Positions 7,661 to 16,541 of a stretch of 64,000 bases of DNA are shown in pieces. Position 1 is the first letter of the stretch; each line of letters begins with the position of its first letter. The notes under the pieces are model-generated. The model did no database searches and was not told the origin of the DNA. It saw only the letters and a program-made list of their open reading frames with translations. Made by a program: the position numbers and the translations under genes. The DNA is from Corynebacterium urealyticum DSM 7109 (GTDB lineage Bacteria; Actinomycetota; Actinomycetes; Mycobacteriales; Mycobacteriaceae): assembly GCF_000069945.1 (NCBI RefSeq), contig NC_010545.1:496001-560000 (forward strand). The letters run 5' to 3'.

Positions 7661-8995
7661 ATGACCACCCCTGACCCTCCCGGGCGACCCACCAGCCAGC
7701 GGCGCTATATGCTGCGGCGAATCATCGCCCTTGCACTGGCAGCCGTGGCCATTCTGCTCGCGGCCGGGGCCGGGGTGTGGCTGCAGAAAAACACCGGCTG
7801 GAGCGTCGATCACCTCACCCGAAAAAGCCGACACAGCCTGGTCAGCGATCGCACCGAGCACGAATCCGCCGTGGCCATCCCGGAGCGCTCGAGCCGGGCG
7901 ACGGGAACCAGCAACGACCGCACCCCAGGGGCTGGTGACGCCAAGGAAAATCAGCCCGGTGTGGGCGAACCCAACGCTCGCGATAACCGCGGTGGGGAGC
8001 CCGGCCAGGGTGCTGCTGTGGACCCCGCCACCAGCACCAACCCCGCACCCGTGCTGCGCAACACCCAGCATTCCGCCCCGCTGCGGGGAGCCCCACGTCC
8101 CGGGCACAATGGCCGAATTCAGCTGAAATCGGGAGGGCTTGACCGGCAGGCAGTGCTGCACGTGCCCGCCGACGCCCTGCCCCGCCAGTCCCAGGCCACC
8201 CGGCCCAAGCCACTGATTCTCGCCTTCCACGGTTATGGGCAGTCCGGCGCATCCATGGCCCGCTTCGGCGACCTCGCCAGGGATGGCGCCATCGTCGCCT
8301 ACCCCGACGGTGTCGACAAAGCCTGGTCGGGGGCGCCTTATGCCACGGCCACCGGGAAGCAAGACCTGGCCCTGGTCCGGGACCTCATCAACCGCATCGC
8401 CGCCACCTACCAGGTCGACGACCTGCGCATCTATGCCGCGGGAATGAGCAATGGCGGCGGCTTCGTCGCCAAGCTCGCCTGCGAGATGCCCCAGGAATTC
8501 GCCGCCTTCGCCTCGGTGGCAGGGGCCTATTACAAGGGCACCTGGCAGGGCTGCGCAACACGGGCACAGCGTGGCAAGGAACACCCACAGTTCCGCGGCA
8601 GCAGGGCGACGTCCTTCCTCGAAATCCACGGGGAGAACGACGGCCGCATCCATTACGAGGGAGGCACCCGCTACGGCACCCCTTACCTCGGGGCGATGAG
8701 CTTCACCTCTGCCTACGCCCATCGCGCCTCCTGTTTCGGGGCGCCTGCGGTCCGCAACGTCACCCCCGTCGTACGTCGCTACCAGTGGCGCGACTGCGCA
8801 GCGGACAAGGACGTCATGCACATTGCGGTGAAGGGGATGGGGCACACCTGGCCCGGCGAGGGCGAAGCCGCCCGGCCCGGCGAGTCCGGGATCGCCGGCG
8901 GGCGTAACGACGGTGGCCAGCAGAAGGCGAACCCCACCCGCGCGGTCAATGCCGGGGCGGAGATCTTGAGTTTCTTCACCCGGCACCGGAAATAG
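7661..8995 (+). CDS. Membrane-anchored or secreted esterase, PHB-depolymerase (LpqC-like) family
   Basis: A 444-residue alpha/beta hydrolase. Residues 1-45 give a basic N-terminus and one membrane helix (IIALALAAVAILLAAGAGVW), an uncleaved anchor or signal peptide. About 100 residues of low-complexity linker follow. The catalytic domain contains LILAFHGYGQSGASM (oxyanion loop), AAGMSNGGGF with the nucleophile Ser in GxSxG form, LEIHGENDGRIHYEG with a candidate Asp, and GMGHTWPGEGE with the likely catalytic His. This matches the feruloyl esterase/PHB depolymerase group; the natural substrate cannot be told. It stands alone between dnaE2 and the thiamin operon. Confidence 0.85.
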   Translation: MTTPDPPGRPTSQRRYMLRRIIALALAAVAILLAAGAGVWLQKNTGWSVDHLTRKSRHSLVSDRTEHESAVAIPERSSRATGTSNDRTPGAGDAKENQPGVGEPNARDNRGGEPGQGAAVDPATSTNPAPVLRNTQHSAPLRGAPRPGHNGRIQLKSGGLDRQAVLHVPADALPRQSQATRPKPLILAFHGYGQSGASMARFGDLARDGAIVAYPDGVDKAWSGAPYATATGKQDLALVRDLINRIAATYQVDDLRIYAAGMSNGGGFVAKLACEMPQEFAAFASVAGAYYKGTWQGCATRAQRGKEHPQFRGSRATSFLEIHGENDGRIHYEGGTRYGTPYLGAMSFTSAYAHRASCFGAPAVRNVTPVVRRYQWRDCAADKDVMHIAVKGMGHTWPGEGEAARPGESGIAGGRNDGGQQKANPTRAVNAGAEILSFFTRHRK

Positions 8996-9032
8996 GGCTG
9001 TCCAGGGCTGCTGCTAGGGTTAGACCCGACCA

Positions 9033-9127
9033 ACGCGGGAGTCCGGGAGAAAGTCCGGGCTGAGAGGGCGCCAGCACCGTGGTGCCGACCGTTACACCTG
9101 ATCCGGATCATGCCGGCGATAGGGAGG
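9033..9127 (+). ncRNA. TPP riboswitch (THI element)
   Basis: The conserved aptamer signatures are present in order: GGGCTGAGAGGG (9057-9068) and ACCTGATCCGGATCATGCCG (9096-9115), followed by GCGATAGGGAGG. Thiamin pyrophosphate binding should shut off the downstream ykoEDC transporter. The terminal AGGGAGG (9121-9127) is both the closing strand of the aptamer and the Shine-Dalgarno sequence, 6 bases before the GTG at 9134; this implies translational control without a separate expression platform. The upstream boundary is approximate. Confidence 0.93.
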
Positions 9128-9133
9128 ATAACC

Positions 9134-9793
<660 letters not shown>

Positions 9794-9816
9794 GCAGGAA
9801 AAAGGGGAGAAAGGCC

Positions 9817-11481
9817 ATGACAAGCCACGGGCGGCCGCCGGGCGGGGCGGTCGTGGAGATCACCGACTTCGGCTGGCGCCACGCCGGCCGAAAGAACCCA
9901 GCCATCGCGAACATCACCGCTTGCGTTGAACCCGGCGAGCGCGTCCTACTGCTCGGCGCATCGGGTGCGGGGAAATCCACCCTGCTCGCAGGCATCGCCG
10001 GGGTGTTGGGGGACGCTGAGGACGGTGAGCAGCGCGGCACCATCCGCGTGGATGGCAAGGACCCGGCCCAGGCCCGTGGCCTGGTGGGCATGGTGCTGCA
10101 GGACCCGGACTCACAGGTCATCGCCGCCCGAGTGGGCGACGATGCCGTCTTCGGTTGCGAGAACCTCGGCATCCCGCGGGAGGAGATGTGGCAGCGCGCC
10201 ACGGATTCCCTGTGCACCGTCGGACTGGGGGATCTCGACCTCGACCGCTCCACCCATCGGCTGTCTGGCGGGCAGAAACAACGGCTCGCGCTGGCCGGGG
10301 TGCTGGCAATGCGCCCCAGGGTGATCGTGCTGGACGAACCCACCGCGAACCTCGACCCGGAAGGCGTGGCTGAGGTGCGCGACGCCGTCATCCGGGCCTG
10401 CGAGGACACCGGCGCCACCCTGATCGTGGTCGAGCACCGCGCGGCCACCTGGGCCGGGCACGTCGACCGCATCCTCGTGCTCGGAGAAACCAACCCCAGC
10501 GGCGTGGGGGAGCAGGCCAGCGCCGGACGGCAGGCCGGGGGAGTGCTCGCCGATGGCCCAGCCCGGGAAATCTTGAACACCCACGCCGACCGGCTCGCCG
10601 AGTCCGGCATCTGGGTGCCGGGCGTCGCACCCGCGCTGCGTCGCATGGGAACCCCGCCGCCCGAGCTGGGCGCAATGAAGGCCGCACCTGGATCGACTGG
10701 CCACCAGAGCCACGCTGATCATCGAGGCGATGTTGATCACCCGGTCGACGCTGGTGCCGCGCACGCAGGCAGGAACACGCAGACGAGCGGGAAGCTCCTG
10801 CTTCGCACCCAGGACCTAGCCATCGGCTGGGGCGACCACGCCATCCGCACCGGCATCACTGCCGCCCTGGAACCGGGATCGACCTGCCTGACCGGCGGTA
10901 ACGGCACCGGAAAATCCACCCTGGCTCTTACTCTCGCAGGCCTCGTGCCCGCGGCGGGCGGGGAGCTGGACGCCAGCGGGCTCCAGCCCGCCAAACCCAG
11001 GCGTCGGGAAAACCCGGATCCCCGCAGCTGGCGCTCGAAGGACCTGGTCCGCCGCATCGGATACGTCTTCCAAAGCCCGGAGCACCAGCTCGCCGCCCGC
11101 ACTGTCCGCGATGAGCTGCTGCTCGGCCCCAAGGCCGCCGGGATGGACGCCGCCGCAGCCGAGCACCACGCCGATGAGCTGCTGGGCACCCTCGGGCTGA
11201 CCCACCTCGCGGCGGCCAATCCCTTCACCCTCTCGGGAGGGGAGAAACGCCGGCTCTCCGTGGCCGCGGTGCTGACCACCGAGCCGCGCCTGCTGATTCT
11301 GGACGAACCGACCTTCGGCCAAGACCTCAACACATTCACCGCCCTGGTCGGGTTGCTGCAGCAGCTGGCGGACAGCGGCATGGGGCTGCTGTCCATCACC
11401 CACGACGCGGACTACTTCGCCGCCCTGGGTCAGCACCACTGGCACTTGCCCCAGGGCCCCGGCCTGGAGGTGCGAGCATGA
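9817..11481 (+). CDS. ykoD: ECF transporter duplicated ATPase YkoD
   Basis: A 554-residue protein with two ATP-binding cassettes in one chain, the energy unit for YkoE uptake. Cassette 1 (about 1-230): Walker A LLGASGAGKSTLL, Q loop VLQDPDSQV, signature LSGGQKQR, Walker B VIVLDEPTANLDP. Cassette 2 (about 325-550): Walker A TGGNGTGKSTLA, Q loop FQSPEHQLAARTV, signature LSGGEKRR, Walker B LLILDEPTF. The ~70-residue linker is low-complexity and contains a His-rich patch (GHQSHADHRGDVDH). Its stop overlaps the ykoC ATG by 4 bases. Confidence 0.93.
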   Translation: MTSHGRPPGGAVVEITDFGWRHAGRKNPAIANITACVEPGERVLLLGASGAGKSTLLAGIAGVLGDAEDGEQRGTIRVDGKDPAQARGLVGMVLQDPDSQVIAARVGDDAVFGCENLGIPREEMWQRATDSLCTVGLGDLDLDRSTHRLSGGQKQRLALAGVLAMRPRVIVLDEPTANLDPEGVAEVRDAVIRACEDTGATLIVVEHRAATWAGHVDRILVLGETNPSGVGEQASAGRQAGGVLADGPAREILNTHADRLAESGIWVPGVAPALRRMGTPPPELGAMKAAPGSTGHQSHADHRGDVDHPVDAGAAHAGRNTQTSGKLLLRTQDLAIGWGDHAIRTGITAALEPGSTCLTGGNGTGKSTLALTLAGLVPAAGGELDASGLQPAKPRRRENPDPRSWRSKDLVRRIGYVFQSPEHQLAARTVRDELLLGPKAAGMDAAAAEHHADELLGTLGLTHLAAANPFTLSGGEKRRLSVAAVLTTEPRLLILDEPTFGQDLNTFTALVGLLQQLADSGMGLLSITHDADYFAALGQHHWHLPQGPGLEVRA

Positions 11482-12263
11482 TCCTGGAACGCATCGACCC
11501 ATCCACCCGGCTGCTCGCGCTCGCGCTGCTGACCACCCCGCTGCTGATCAGCATCGATATCGTGAGCGCCAGCGTGTCCTTCGCGCTGACGCTGCTGGTC
11601 GTCGCGCCCCTGTGTGGGGTCGGTCCTGCCCGGCTGTTCCGCCGGGCCTGGCCGCTGCTGCTCTTAGCTCCGCTGACGGGTGTGAGCATGCTCTTCTACG
11701 GCCGTGCCAGCGGGCAGAGCTATGTCGAATGGGGTTTCATCCACATCACCGAAAACTCGGTGCAGCTGGCCATCGCGGTGATGATCCGCGTGCTGGCGGT
11801 TGGCGTGCCCGCCGTGGTGCTCACCGCGGACATGGACCCCACCCGCCTGGGGGACGGCCTGGCTCAACTGTGGAAACTGCCCACCCGCTTCGTCATCGGC
11901 GCGGTGGCAGGCGTGCGCCTGGTCAGTCTGTTCCGGGAGGACTGGACGGCCGTGGAACGCGCCCGACGCGCCCGCGGCCTAGGGGACGAGGGCAAGCTGA
12001 AGCGTGCGCTGCAGCAATCCTTCAGCCTGCTGGTGCTGGCGCTGCGCCGCGGCTCCAAGCTGGCCACCGCGATGGAGGCCCGTGGCTTCGGTGCCACCCA
12101 TAACGCCGAGGGCCAACCCATCGAACGCACCTGGGCCCGGCAGGCCCGCTTTGGCGGCTGGGACTGGGCCGTGGTTGTGGGCTCGTTGGCCCTGAGCCTG
12201 CTCTCCCTGGGGGTCGCGGTGTGGACCGGCCACTTCGTGCTGCTGGGAGTACAGAATGGCTAG
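11478..12263 (+). CDS. ykoC: ECF transporter transmembrane component YkoC (EcfT family)
   Basis: A 261-residue membrane protein, the T component linking the YkoD ATPases to the YkoE substrate binder. It shows about five to six helices and the cytoplasmic coupling helix motif ARRARGLGDEGKLKRALQQS (near residues 160-180), the Ala-Arg-Gly signature of EcfT proteins; a second similar motif, AMEARGFG, follows. The ATG overlaps the ykoD stop (ATGA), and its own end overlaps the next gene by 8 bases. Confidence 0.92.
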   Translation: MILERIDPSTRLLALALLTTPLLISIDIVSASVSFALTLLVVAPLCGVGPARLFRRAWPLLLLAPLTGVSMLFYGRASGQSYVEWGFIHITENSVQLAIAVMIRVLAVGVPAVVLTADMDPTRLGDGLAQLWKLPTRFVIGAVAGVRLVSLFREDWTAVERARRARGLGDEGKLKRALQQSFSLLVLALRRGSKLATAMEARGFGATHNAEGQPIERTWARQARFGGWDWAVVVGSLALSLLSLGVAVWTGHFVLLGVQNG

Positions 12264-13032
12264 CTTGCCGGGGGACCCGCATCCTGAGCACAGCTGCGGG
12301 CCTGCTGCTCACCGTGCTGCGGTGACGCCCCCAGCGATATCTCCGGCGGAGGCTATCGGGGAGCTCGCCGCCTGGGTTGCAGGCCAGCCAGGCCACCGAA
12401 CTGCGCAGATCGAGCCAGCCACTACACCCCGCCGCCACGCAGGCCGCGACCCCCGGTGGGTGATTCTCATTGACGGTCGCAGCGGCTCCGGCAAGACCCG
12501 CTTTGCAGAACACCTGATGGCCGCACTCGGTGCGACCAGCGGGCAGGCCGGCGCATCCCGGAGCACGCTGCCGGCCCCCAACACCACGCCCCAGCTGGTA
12601 CACCTGGAGGATTTCTACCCCGGCTGGGGTGGGCTCTTCGCCGCGGCCCGCATGCTCGCAGCCGAGGTGCTGCAGCTCAATTGCCCGGGCTTTCGCCGCT
12701 GGAACTGGGAGAAGAACACCCCCGGGCCGTGGCAGCCCCTGGACCCCGGACGCCCGCTGGTCGTCGAGGGGGTCGGTGCCCTAAGCCCCGAGGTCCTGGC
12801 CGTGCTCCGCCGCCGCGGTATCCCACACCGGACCCTGGTGCTGGATGCCCCCACTCCGCTGCGCAAGCACCGTGCGCTGCACCGCGACCCCTACTACGCC
12901 CCCTGGTGGAATATGTGGGCGGCACAGGAGCGCGCCCACATCGCCCGGCGCCCCGCCCCGGAACTCGTCGTCGTCAACGGCCCAGCCCGGTCGAAGGGCG
13001 AGACCACCGGCCCCGCCCGAAGCGGCGCCTGA
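12256..13032 (+). CDS. Uncharacterised P-loop kinase-like protein at the end of the thiamin operon
   Basis: A 258-residue soluble protein. Residues ~71-85 carry a clear Walker A in ILIDGRSGSGKTRFAE. Further on are LVHLEDFYPGWGGL, FRRWNWEKNTPGPW and PLVVEGVGALSP, which resemble the substrate and acceptor loops of uridine-kinase-like P-loop enzymes. The first ~65 residues are disordered. It starts 8 bases inside ykoC, so it is translated with the riboswitch-controlled transporter. I do not recognise an assigned function. Phosphorylation of an imported thiamin moiety is an inference from context only; a general (deoxy)nucleoside kinase role is the alternative. Confidence 0.75.
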   Translation: MASLPGDPHPEHSCGPAAHRAAVTPPAISPAEAIGELAAWVAGQPGHRTAQIEPATTPRRHAGRDPRWVILIDGRSGSGKTRFAEHLMAALGATSGQAGASRSTLPAPNTTPQLVHLEDFYPGWGGLFAAARMLAAEVLQLNCPGFRRWNWEKNTPGPWQPLDPGRPLVVEGVGALSPEVLAVLRRRGIPHRTLVLDAPTPLRKHRALHRDPYYAPWWNMWAAQERAHIARRPAPELVVVNGPARSKGETTGPARSGA

Positions 13033-13060
13033 CTCGCCAGCTACTCGCCAGCTACTGCAG

Positions 13061-14401
13061 CTACTGCGGCGTGGAGGTGCGGTAGAGCCCGCCCCGCGCG
13101 ACGTCCAGGCGCATCCCGGATTCCCGCAGGCGACGCACGTACACCATGCCCAAGCCCGTCGCTGGGGTCAGCACGCCACCCTCAGCGCCCGGCAGCTCCG
13201 CCTCATCCTTGAGCAGCGTGAGCGCCGCGGTGCCCAGCATCCGGGAAGTCGAGCGGTATCCCGGATCCCCCTGGGAGTACAGGGTGGCGATGTAATCCGG
13301 CTCCACGTTCGGCGCCGGGTTCGGCTTCACGAAACCGTGGAATACGCAGCGGAAGTAGCCGTTCTCCTGCGCCTTGCTCGTCGGACCCTCACCCGGCTCG
13401 GGTGCCCACTGGGAGATGAAGTCCCGCAGCTTCGGCGCCTTCATCGCGGTCAGCATCGTCCGGTGCACCCCGCCCATGGCGTAGGCCTGCGCGCGGCCCT
13501 TCAGACCCGGCCCGGTGGCCTGGAACTCGCGGTAGCGCAGGGACTTGCCGTACTTGAAGCCGCTCAGCGCGTTGGAGCGGCGCACCACGCGGGTGTTCAC
13601 CGACGCCATGAGGAAAGGACCGGCCCAGCCCTCCGGGGCGCCGACAGTCTCGGTCTGCAGCACGCCATAGTCCGGCTGCTCGCCCAGCTCTGGCTCCGCC
13701 TCGCGCGCCGGGCTCAGGGAGTACGGGTCGGCCAGCACGCGCCGCTGCTCCGGGTCGCGCTGTGCGGCCTGGAACTGCTCACGTGCGGATTCCACGGTGC
13801 CGCCGGACATCGCCCCGCGCATGCTGACCAGGTTCGTCACCTCGGCCAGCTTCTTACCATCCTTGGCCGCGGCCTCGCTGATCAGCAGCATGCCGATATC
13901 GGAGGGCACGGAGTCGAAGCCACAGGCGTGGATGATGCGCGCCCCGTGAGCCTTCGCCACGTCGTCGTACTTGTCGATCATCTTCCGCATGAACAGCACC
14001 TCGCCGGTGGAGTCCACGTAGTGCGTGCCGGCCTCCGCACAGGCGCGCACGAGGTCCTCGCCGTAACGCACGAACGGGCCCACCGTGGAGATCACCACGC
14101 GGGTGTTCTTCGCCAGCTCGGTCATGGCGTCCTCGTCGAAGGCATCCGCCTCCACGATCCGCCAGTCCATCACGCCCTGGTGGACGGTCAGCAGCTGCTG
14201 CTTGAGGAAGACCAGCTTCTCGCGGTTGCGGCCAGCCAGCGCGATGGTGACGTCCTTCGGCGCGTGCTCCGCCAACCAACCCGCGAGGATCTTGCCGACG
14301 AATCCGGTCGCGCCGAACAGGGTGATGTCCACCGGGCGCTGCGTGCCGCCGGTCGGGGTCTTCTTGCCTTGCGGTGTTGCGTCCTTCGGTGCATCAGCCA
14401 T
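13061..14401 (-). CDS. Saccharopine-dehydrogenase-like / trans-acting enoyl reductase family protein
   Basis: A 446-residue protein with an N-terminal Rossmann fold: VDITLFGATGFVGKILAGWL (GxxGxxG type, residues ~22-41) and a basic dinucleotide-site segment LAGRNREKL. Residues RVVISTVGPFVRYG and HYVDSTGE are typical of the saccharopine dehydrogenase NADP-binding family that includes mycobacterial trans-acting enoyl reductases. The exact substrate is unknown; a lipid-modifying oxidoreductase is plausible. ATG at 14401 is used: AGAGGT precedes it and the preceding 22 residues of the open frame are low-complexity. It is divergent from trmL. Confidence 0.85.
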   Translation of the reverse strand: MADAPKDATPQGKKTPTGGTQRPVDITLFGATGFVGKILAGWLAEHAPKDVTIALAGRNREKLVFLKQQLLTVHQGVMDWRIVEADAFDEDAMTELAKNTRVVISTVGPFVRYGEDLVRACAEAGTHYVDSTGEVLFMRKMIDKYDDVAKAHGARIIHACGFDSVPSDIGMLLISEAAAKDGKKLAEVTNLVSMRGAMSGGTVESAREQFQAAQRDPEQRRVLADPYSLSPAREAEPELGEQPDYGVLQTETVGAPEGWAGPFLMASVNTRVVRRSNALSGFKYGKSLRYREFQATGPGLKGRAQAYAMGGVHRTMLTAMKAPKLRDFISQWAPEPGEGPTSKAQENGYFRCVFHGFVKPNPAPNVEPDYIATLYSQGDPGYRSTSRMLGTAALTLLKDEAELPGAEGGVLTPATGLGMVYVRRLRESGMRLDVARGGLYRTSTPQ

Positions 14402-14521
14402 GTCTGATCGACCTCTTTCATCGTCTGATGGGCGTCGTGCCCGATCGTCGGGGTTCTTCCCCTCCATTCTTACCGTGTTCCGGTGCCGTCAGCGCCTGCG
14501 GGCACGGTTAAGGTGAGTGGC

Positions 14522-15109
14522 GTGTCTTCGCAGCCCTCCACTCCCGCTTCCGCCGCAGGTCGCTCTTCTTCTTTAACGACGTCGCCCCGGCCGGCCGCCG
14601 AACCGCCCTTCCATATCCTGTTTGATCAGCCGCAGATCCCGCCGAATACGGGCAATGCGATCCGCATGTGTGCGGGCACCGGGGCCACGTTGCACCTGGC
14701 GGGCCCACTGGGCTTCAACTTCGAGGAGAAGCACGTCCGCCGCGCCGGGCTGGACTATCACGATCTGGCGAATGTGCAGCTCCACGAGGATTTCGAGGCT
14801 GCGGCCGCGCACCTGACCGGGCTGAGCAGACAGCAGGCGGCAGCTGGCGCGCAGCCGCAGACCCGGATCTTCGCCTTCACGACGCACGCGAAAACCTGGT
14901 TTACGGACGTGGACTTCCGCCGCGGTGACGTCCTCCTCTTCGGTCCGGAACCCACCGGCCTGGACGAGGAAACCCTGGCGGACCCCCGGATCACCGCGCA
15001 GCTGCGGATCCCGATGCTGCCGGCCCGTCGCAGTATGAACCTGTCGAACGCGGCGGCGGTGGCGGCCTACGAGGCGTGGCGGCAACTCGGCTTCCCAGGC
15101 GGGCAGTGA
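14522..15109 (+). CDS. trmL: tRNA (cytidine/uridine-34 2'-O)-methyltransferase, SPOUT family
   Basis: A ~195-residue SPOUT methyltransferase that methylates the ribose of wobble base 34 in tRNA-Leu. Seen motifs: FDQPQIPPNTGNAIRMCAGT (family motif with the conserved NTGN), LLFGPEPTGLDEE and RIPMLPARRSMNLSNAAAVA (the knot and SAM-binding loop, with the conserved Arg-Ser-x-Asn-Leu-Ser). The start is uncertain: GTG at 14483, 14513 and 14522 are all in frame. The 14522 codon is preferred because AAGGTGAG stands 4-5 bases before it. An N-terminal Ser/Pro-rich stretch of ~30 residues is not part of the fold. Confidence 0.9.
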   Translation: MSSQPSTPASAAGRSSSLTTSPRPAAEPPFHILFDQPQIPPNTGNAIRMCAGTGATLHLAGPLGFNFEEKHVRRAGLDYHDLANVQLHEDFEAAAAHLTGLSRQQAAAGAQPQTRIFAFTTHAKTWFTDVDFRRGDVLLFGPEPTGLDEETLADPRITAQLRIPMLPARRSMNLSNAAAVAAYEAWRQLGFPGGQ

Positions 15110-15194
15110 CCCGCGTTCCGCCACTCGCCCTGAAGTGGGGGAATCGGGGCGCACGCCGGTTGGGTAGCGGTCGCGCTGTGGAATAATGGCGGGC

Positions 15195-16058
15195 ATGGCT
15201 GCGATTACCCTGGATGGAAAGAAGTACCGCGACGAGATCTTCGCGGACCTGAAGCAACGAGTCGACGCTCTGCGGGCCAAGGGGGTCACCCCGGGCCTGG
15301 CAACGGTCCTGGTCGGGGACGACCCGGCGAGCCACTCCTACGTGCGGATGAAGCACAAGGACTGCGAGCAGATCGGCGTGAAGTCCATCCGTAAGGACCT
15401 GCCTGCGGACGTGACCCAGGAGGAGCTCAACGCCGTCATCGACGAGCTCAACGCGGACCCGGAGTGCACCGGCTACATCGTGCAGCTGCCGCTTCCGAAG
15501 CACCTCGACGAAAACGCGGTGCTGGAGCGCATCGACCCGGCCAAGGACGCCGACGGCCTGCACCCGGTAAACCTCGGCAAGCTGGTGCTCAATGAGCCCG
15601 CCCCGCTGCCGTGCACCCCGAACGGTGCGATCAGCCTGCTGCGCCGCTACGACGTCGAGCTGGACGGCGCGAAGGTCGTCGTCATCGGTCGTGGCGTGAC
15701 CGTTGGCCGCCCGATCGGCCTGATGCTGACCCGCCGCAGCGAGAACGCCACCGTCACCCTGTGCCACACCGGCACGAAGGACCTGAAGGCGGAGACCACC
15801 AACGCGGACATCATCGTCGCTGCTGCAGGTAAGCCGCACATGCTGACCAAGGACATGGTCAAGCCGGGTGCAGCGATCCTGGACGTCGGTGTCTCCCGCC
15901 TGGACGGCAAGCTCGCGGGCGACGTGCACCCGGATGTCTGGGAGGTCGCGGGCGCGATCTCGCCGAACCCGGGTGGCGTGGGCCCACTGACCCGCGCCTT
16001 CCTGGTCCACAATGTCGTGGAGCGCGCCGAGCTGCTCGCTGAGCAGGGCCAGAACTAG
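15195..16058 (+). CDS. folD: Bifunctional methylene-THF dehydrogenase / methenyl-THF cyclohydrolase FolD
   Basis: A 287-residue cytosolic enzyme interconverting 5,10-methylene-THF and 10-formyl-THF with NADP. The key motifs are [20 protein letters not shown] (with the catalytic Lys), [44 protein letters not shown] (NADP site) and [19 protein letters not shown]. The ATG at 15195 gives the usual MAAITLDG start; another ATG 9 bases earlier is in frame. There is no strong Shine-Dalgarno sequence, so the mRNA may be leaderless. The DUF3017 gene follows 30 bases later, an association common in Actinobacteria. Confidence 0.96.
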   Translation: MAAITLDGKKYRDEIFADLKQRVDALRAKGVTPGLATVLVGDDPASHSYVRMKHKDCEQIGVKSIRKDLPADVTQEELNAVIDELNADPECTGYIVQLPLPKHLDENAVLERIDPAKDADGLHPVNLGKLVLNEPAPLPCTPNGAISLLRRYDVELDGAKVVVIGRGVTVGRPIGLMLTRRSENATVTLCHTGTKDLKAETTNADIIVAAAGKPHMLTKDMVKPGAAILDVGVSRLDGKLAGDVHPDVWEVAGAISPNPGGVGPLTRAFLVHNVVERAELLAEQGQN

Positions 16059-16088
16059 GGGAATAGAGCGCTAGAGGGGCTGGGCACG

Positions 16089-16460
16089 ATGCCAGACACT
16101 CCGGAGGAGCGGGCGGAGGCCGCGCAGATCGGCGCCTATCGCCGCAAGCTGTTGGCGAACCCGCACGACCGGGACGTGCCCGCCTCTCGGTTGCCGGTGA
16201 TCGCCCAGCGGGTGCTCATCGGGGTGTTTTTGCTGCTATTGGCGGTGGGGGTGTTCTTCATCGCGGTGGATCGTTGGCGGCGTGGCACCACGGCGATGGG
16301 GGCTAGCCTGGTGTTCTTGGCCACGATCCGGTGGGTCGTGGACTCCGACGTGCTGGGGATTTTCGCGGTCCGCAGCCGTAAATTTGATTGCCTTTTCGCC
16401 GGGGGCGTGGGGCTGTTGATGATGTATCTGGCGATCAGCGTGGACACGCTGGGCAGCTAG
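16089..16460 (+). CDS. DUF3017 membrane protein
   Basis: A 123-residue protein with a ~35-residue charged N-terminus and three membrane helices (VIAQRVLIGVFLLLLAVGVF, MGASLVFLATIRWVV, FAGGVGLLMMYLAISV), separated by the motif AVRSRKFDCLF. This is the DUF3017 family, found next to folD in Actinobacteria. Its function is unknown. It probably shares the folD transcript. Confidence 0.85.
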   Translation: MPDTPEERAEAAQIGAYRRKLLANPHDRDVPASRLPVIAQRVLIGVFLLLLAVGVFFIAVDRWRRGTTAMGASLVFLATIRWVVDSDVLGIFAVRSRKFDCLFAGGVGLLMMYLAISVDTLGS

Positions 16461-16511
16461 GGATACCCGGGCAGAGTCCGCGCGAAAGGGGCGCGCGGCG
16501 CTGGGGAGGGC

Positions 16512-16541
16512 AAGGGTAGCGGCTGTTCGGTGGCTGCCCTT
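16512..16541 (+). terminator. Probable terminator after folD-DUF3017
   Basis: AAGGGTAGC (16512-16520) and GCTGCCCTT (16533-16541) can pair with one G-U, around a 12-base loop, and end in a short T run just at the metX stop. It lies between convergent genes. A second GC-rich hairpin (CCGCGC / GCGCGG) stands at about 16479-16498. Confidence 0.5.
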
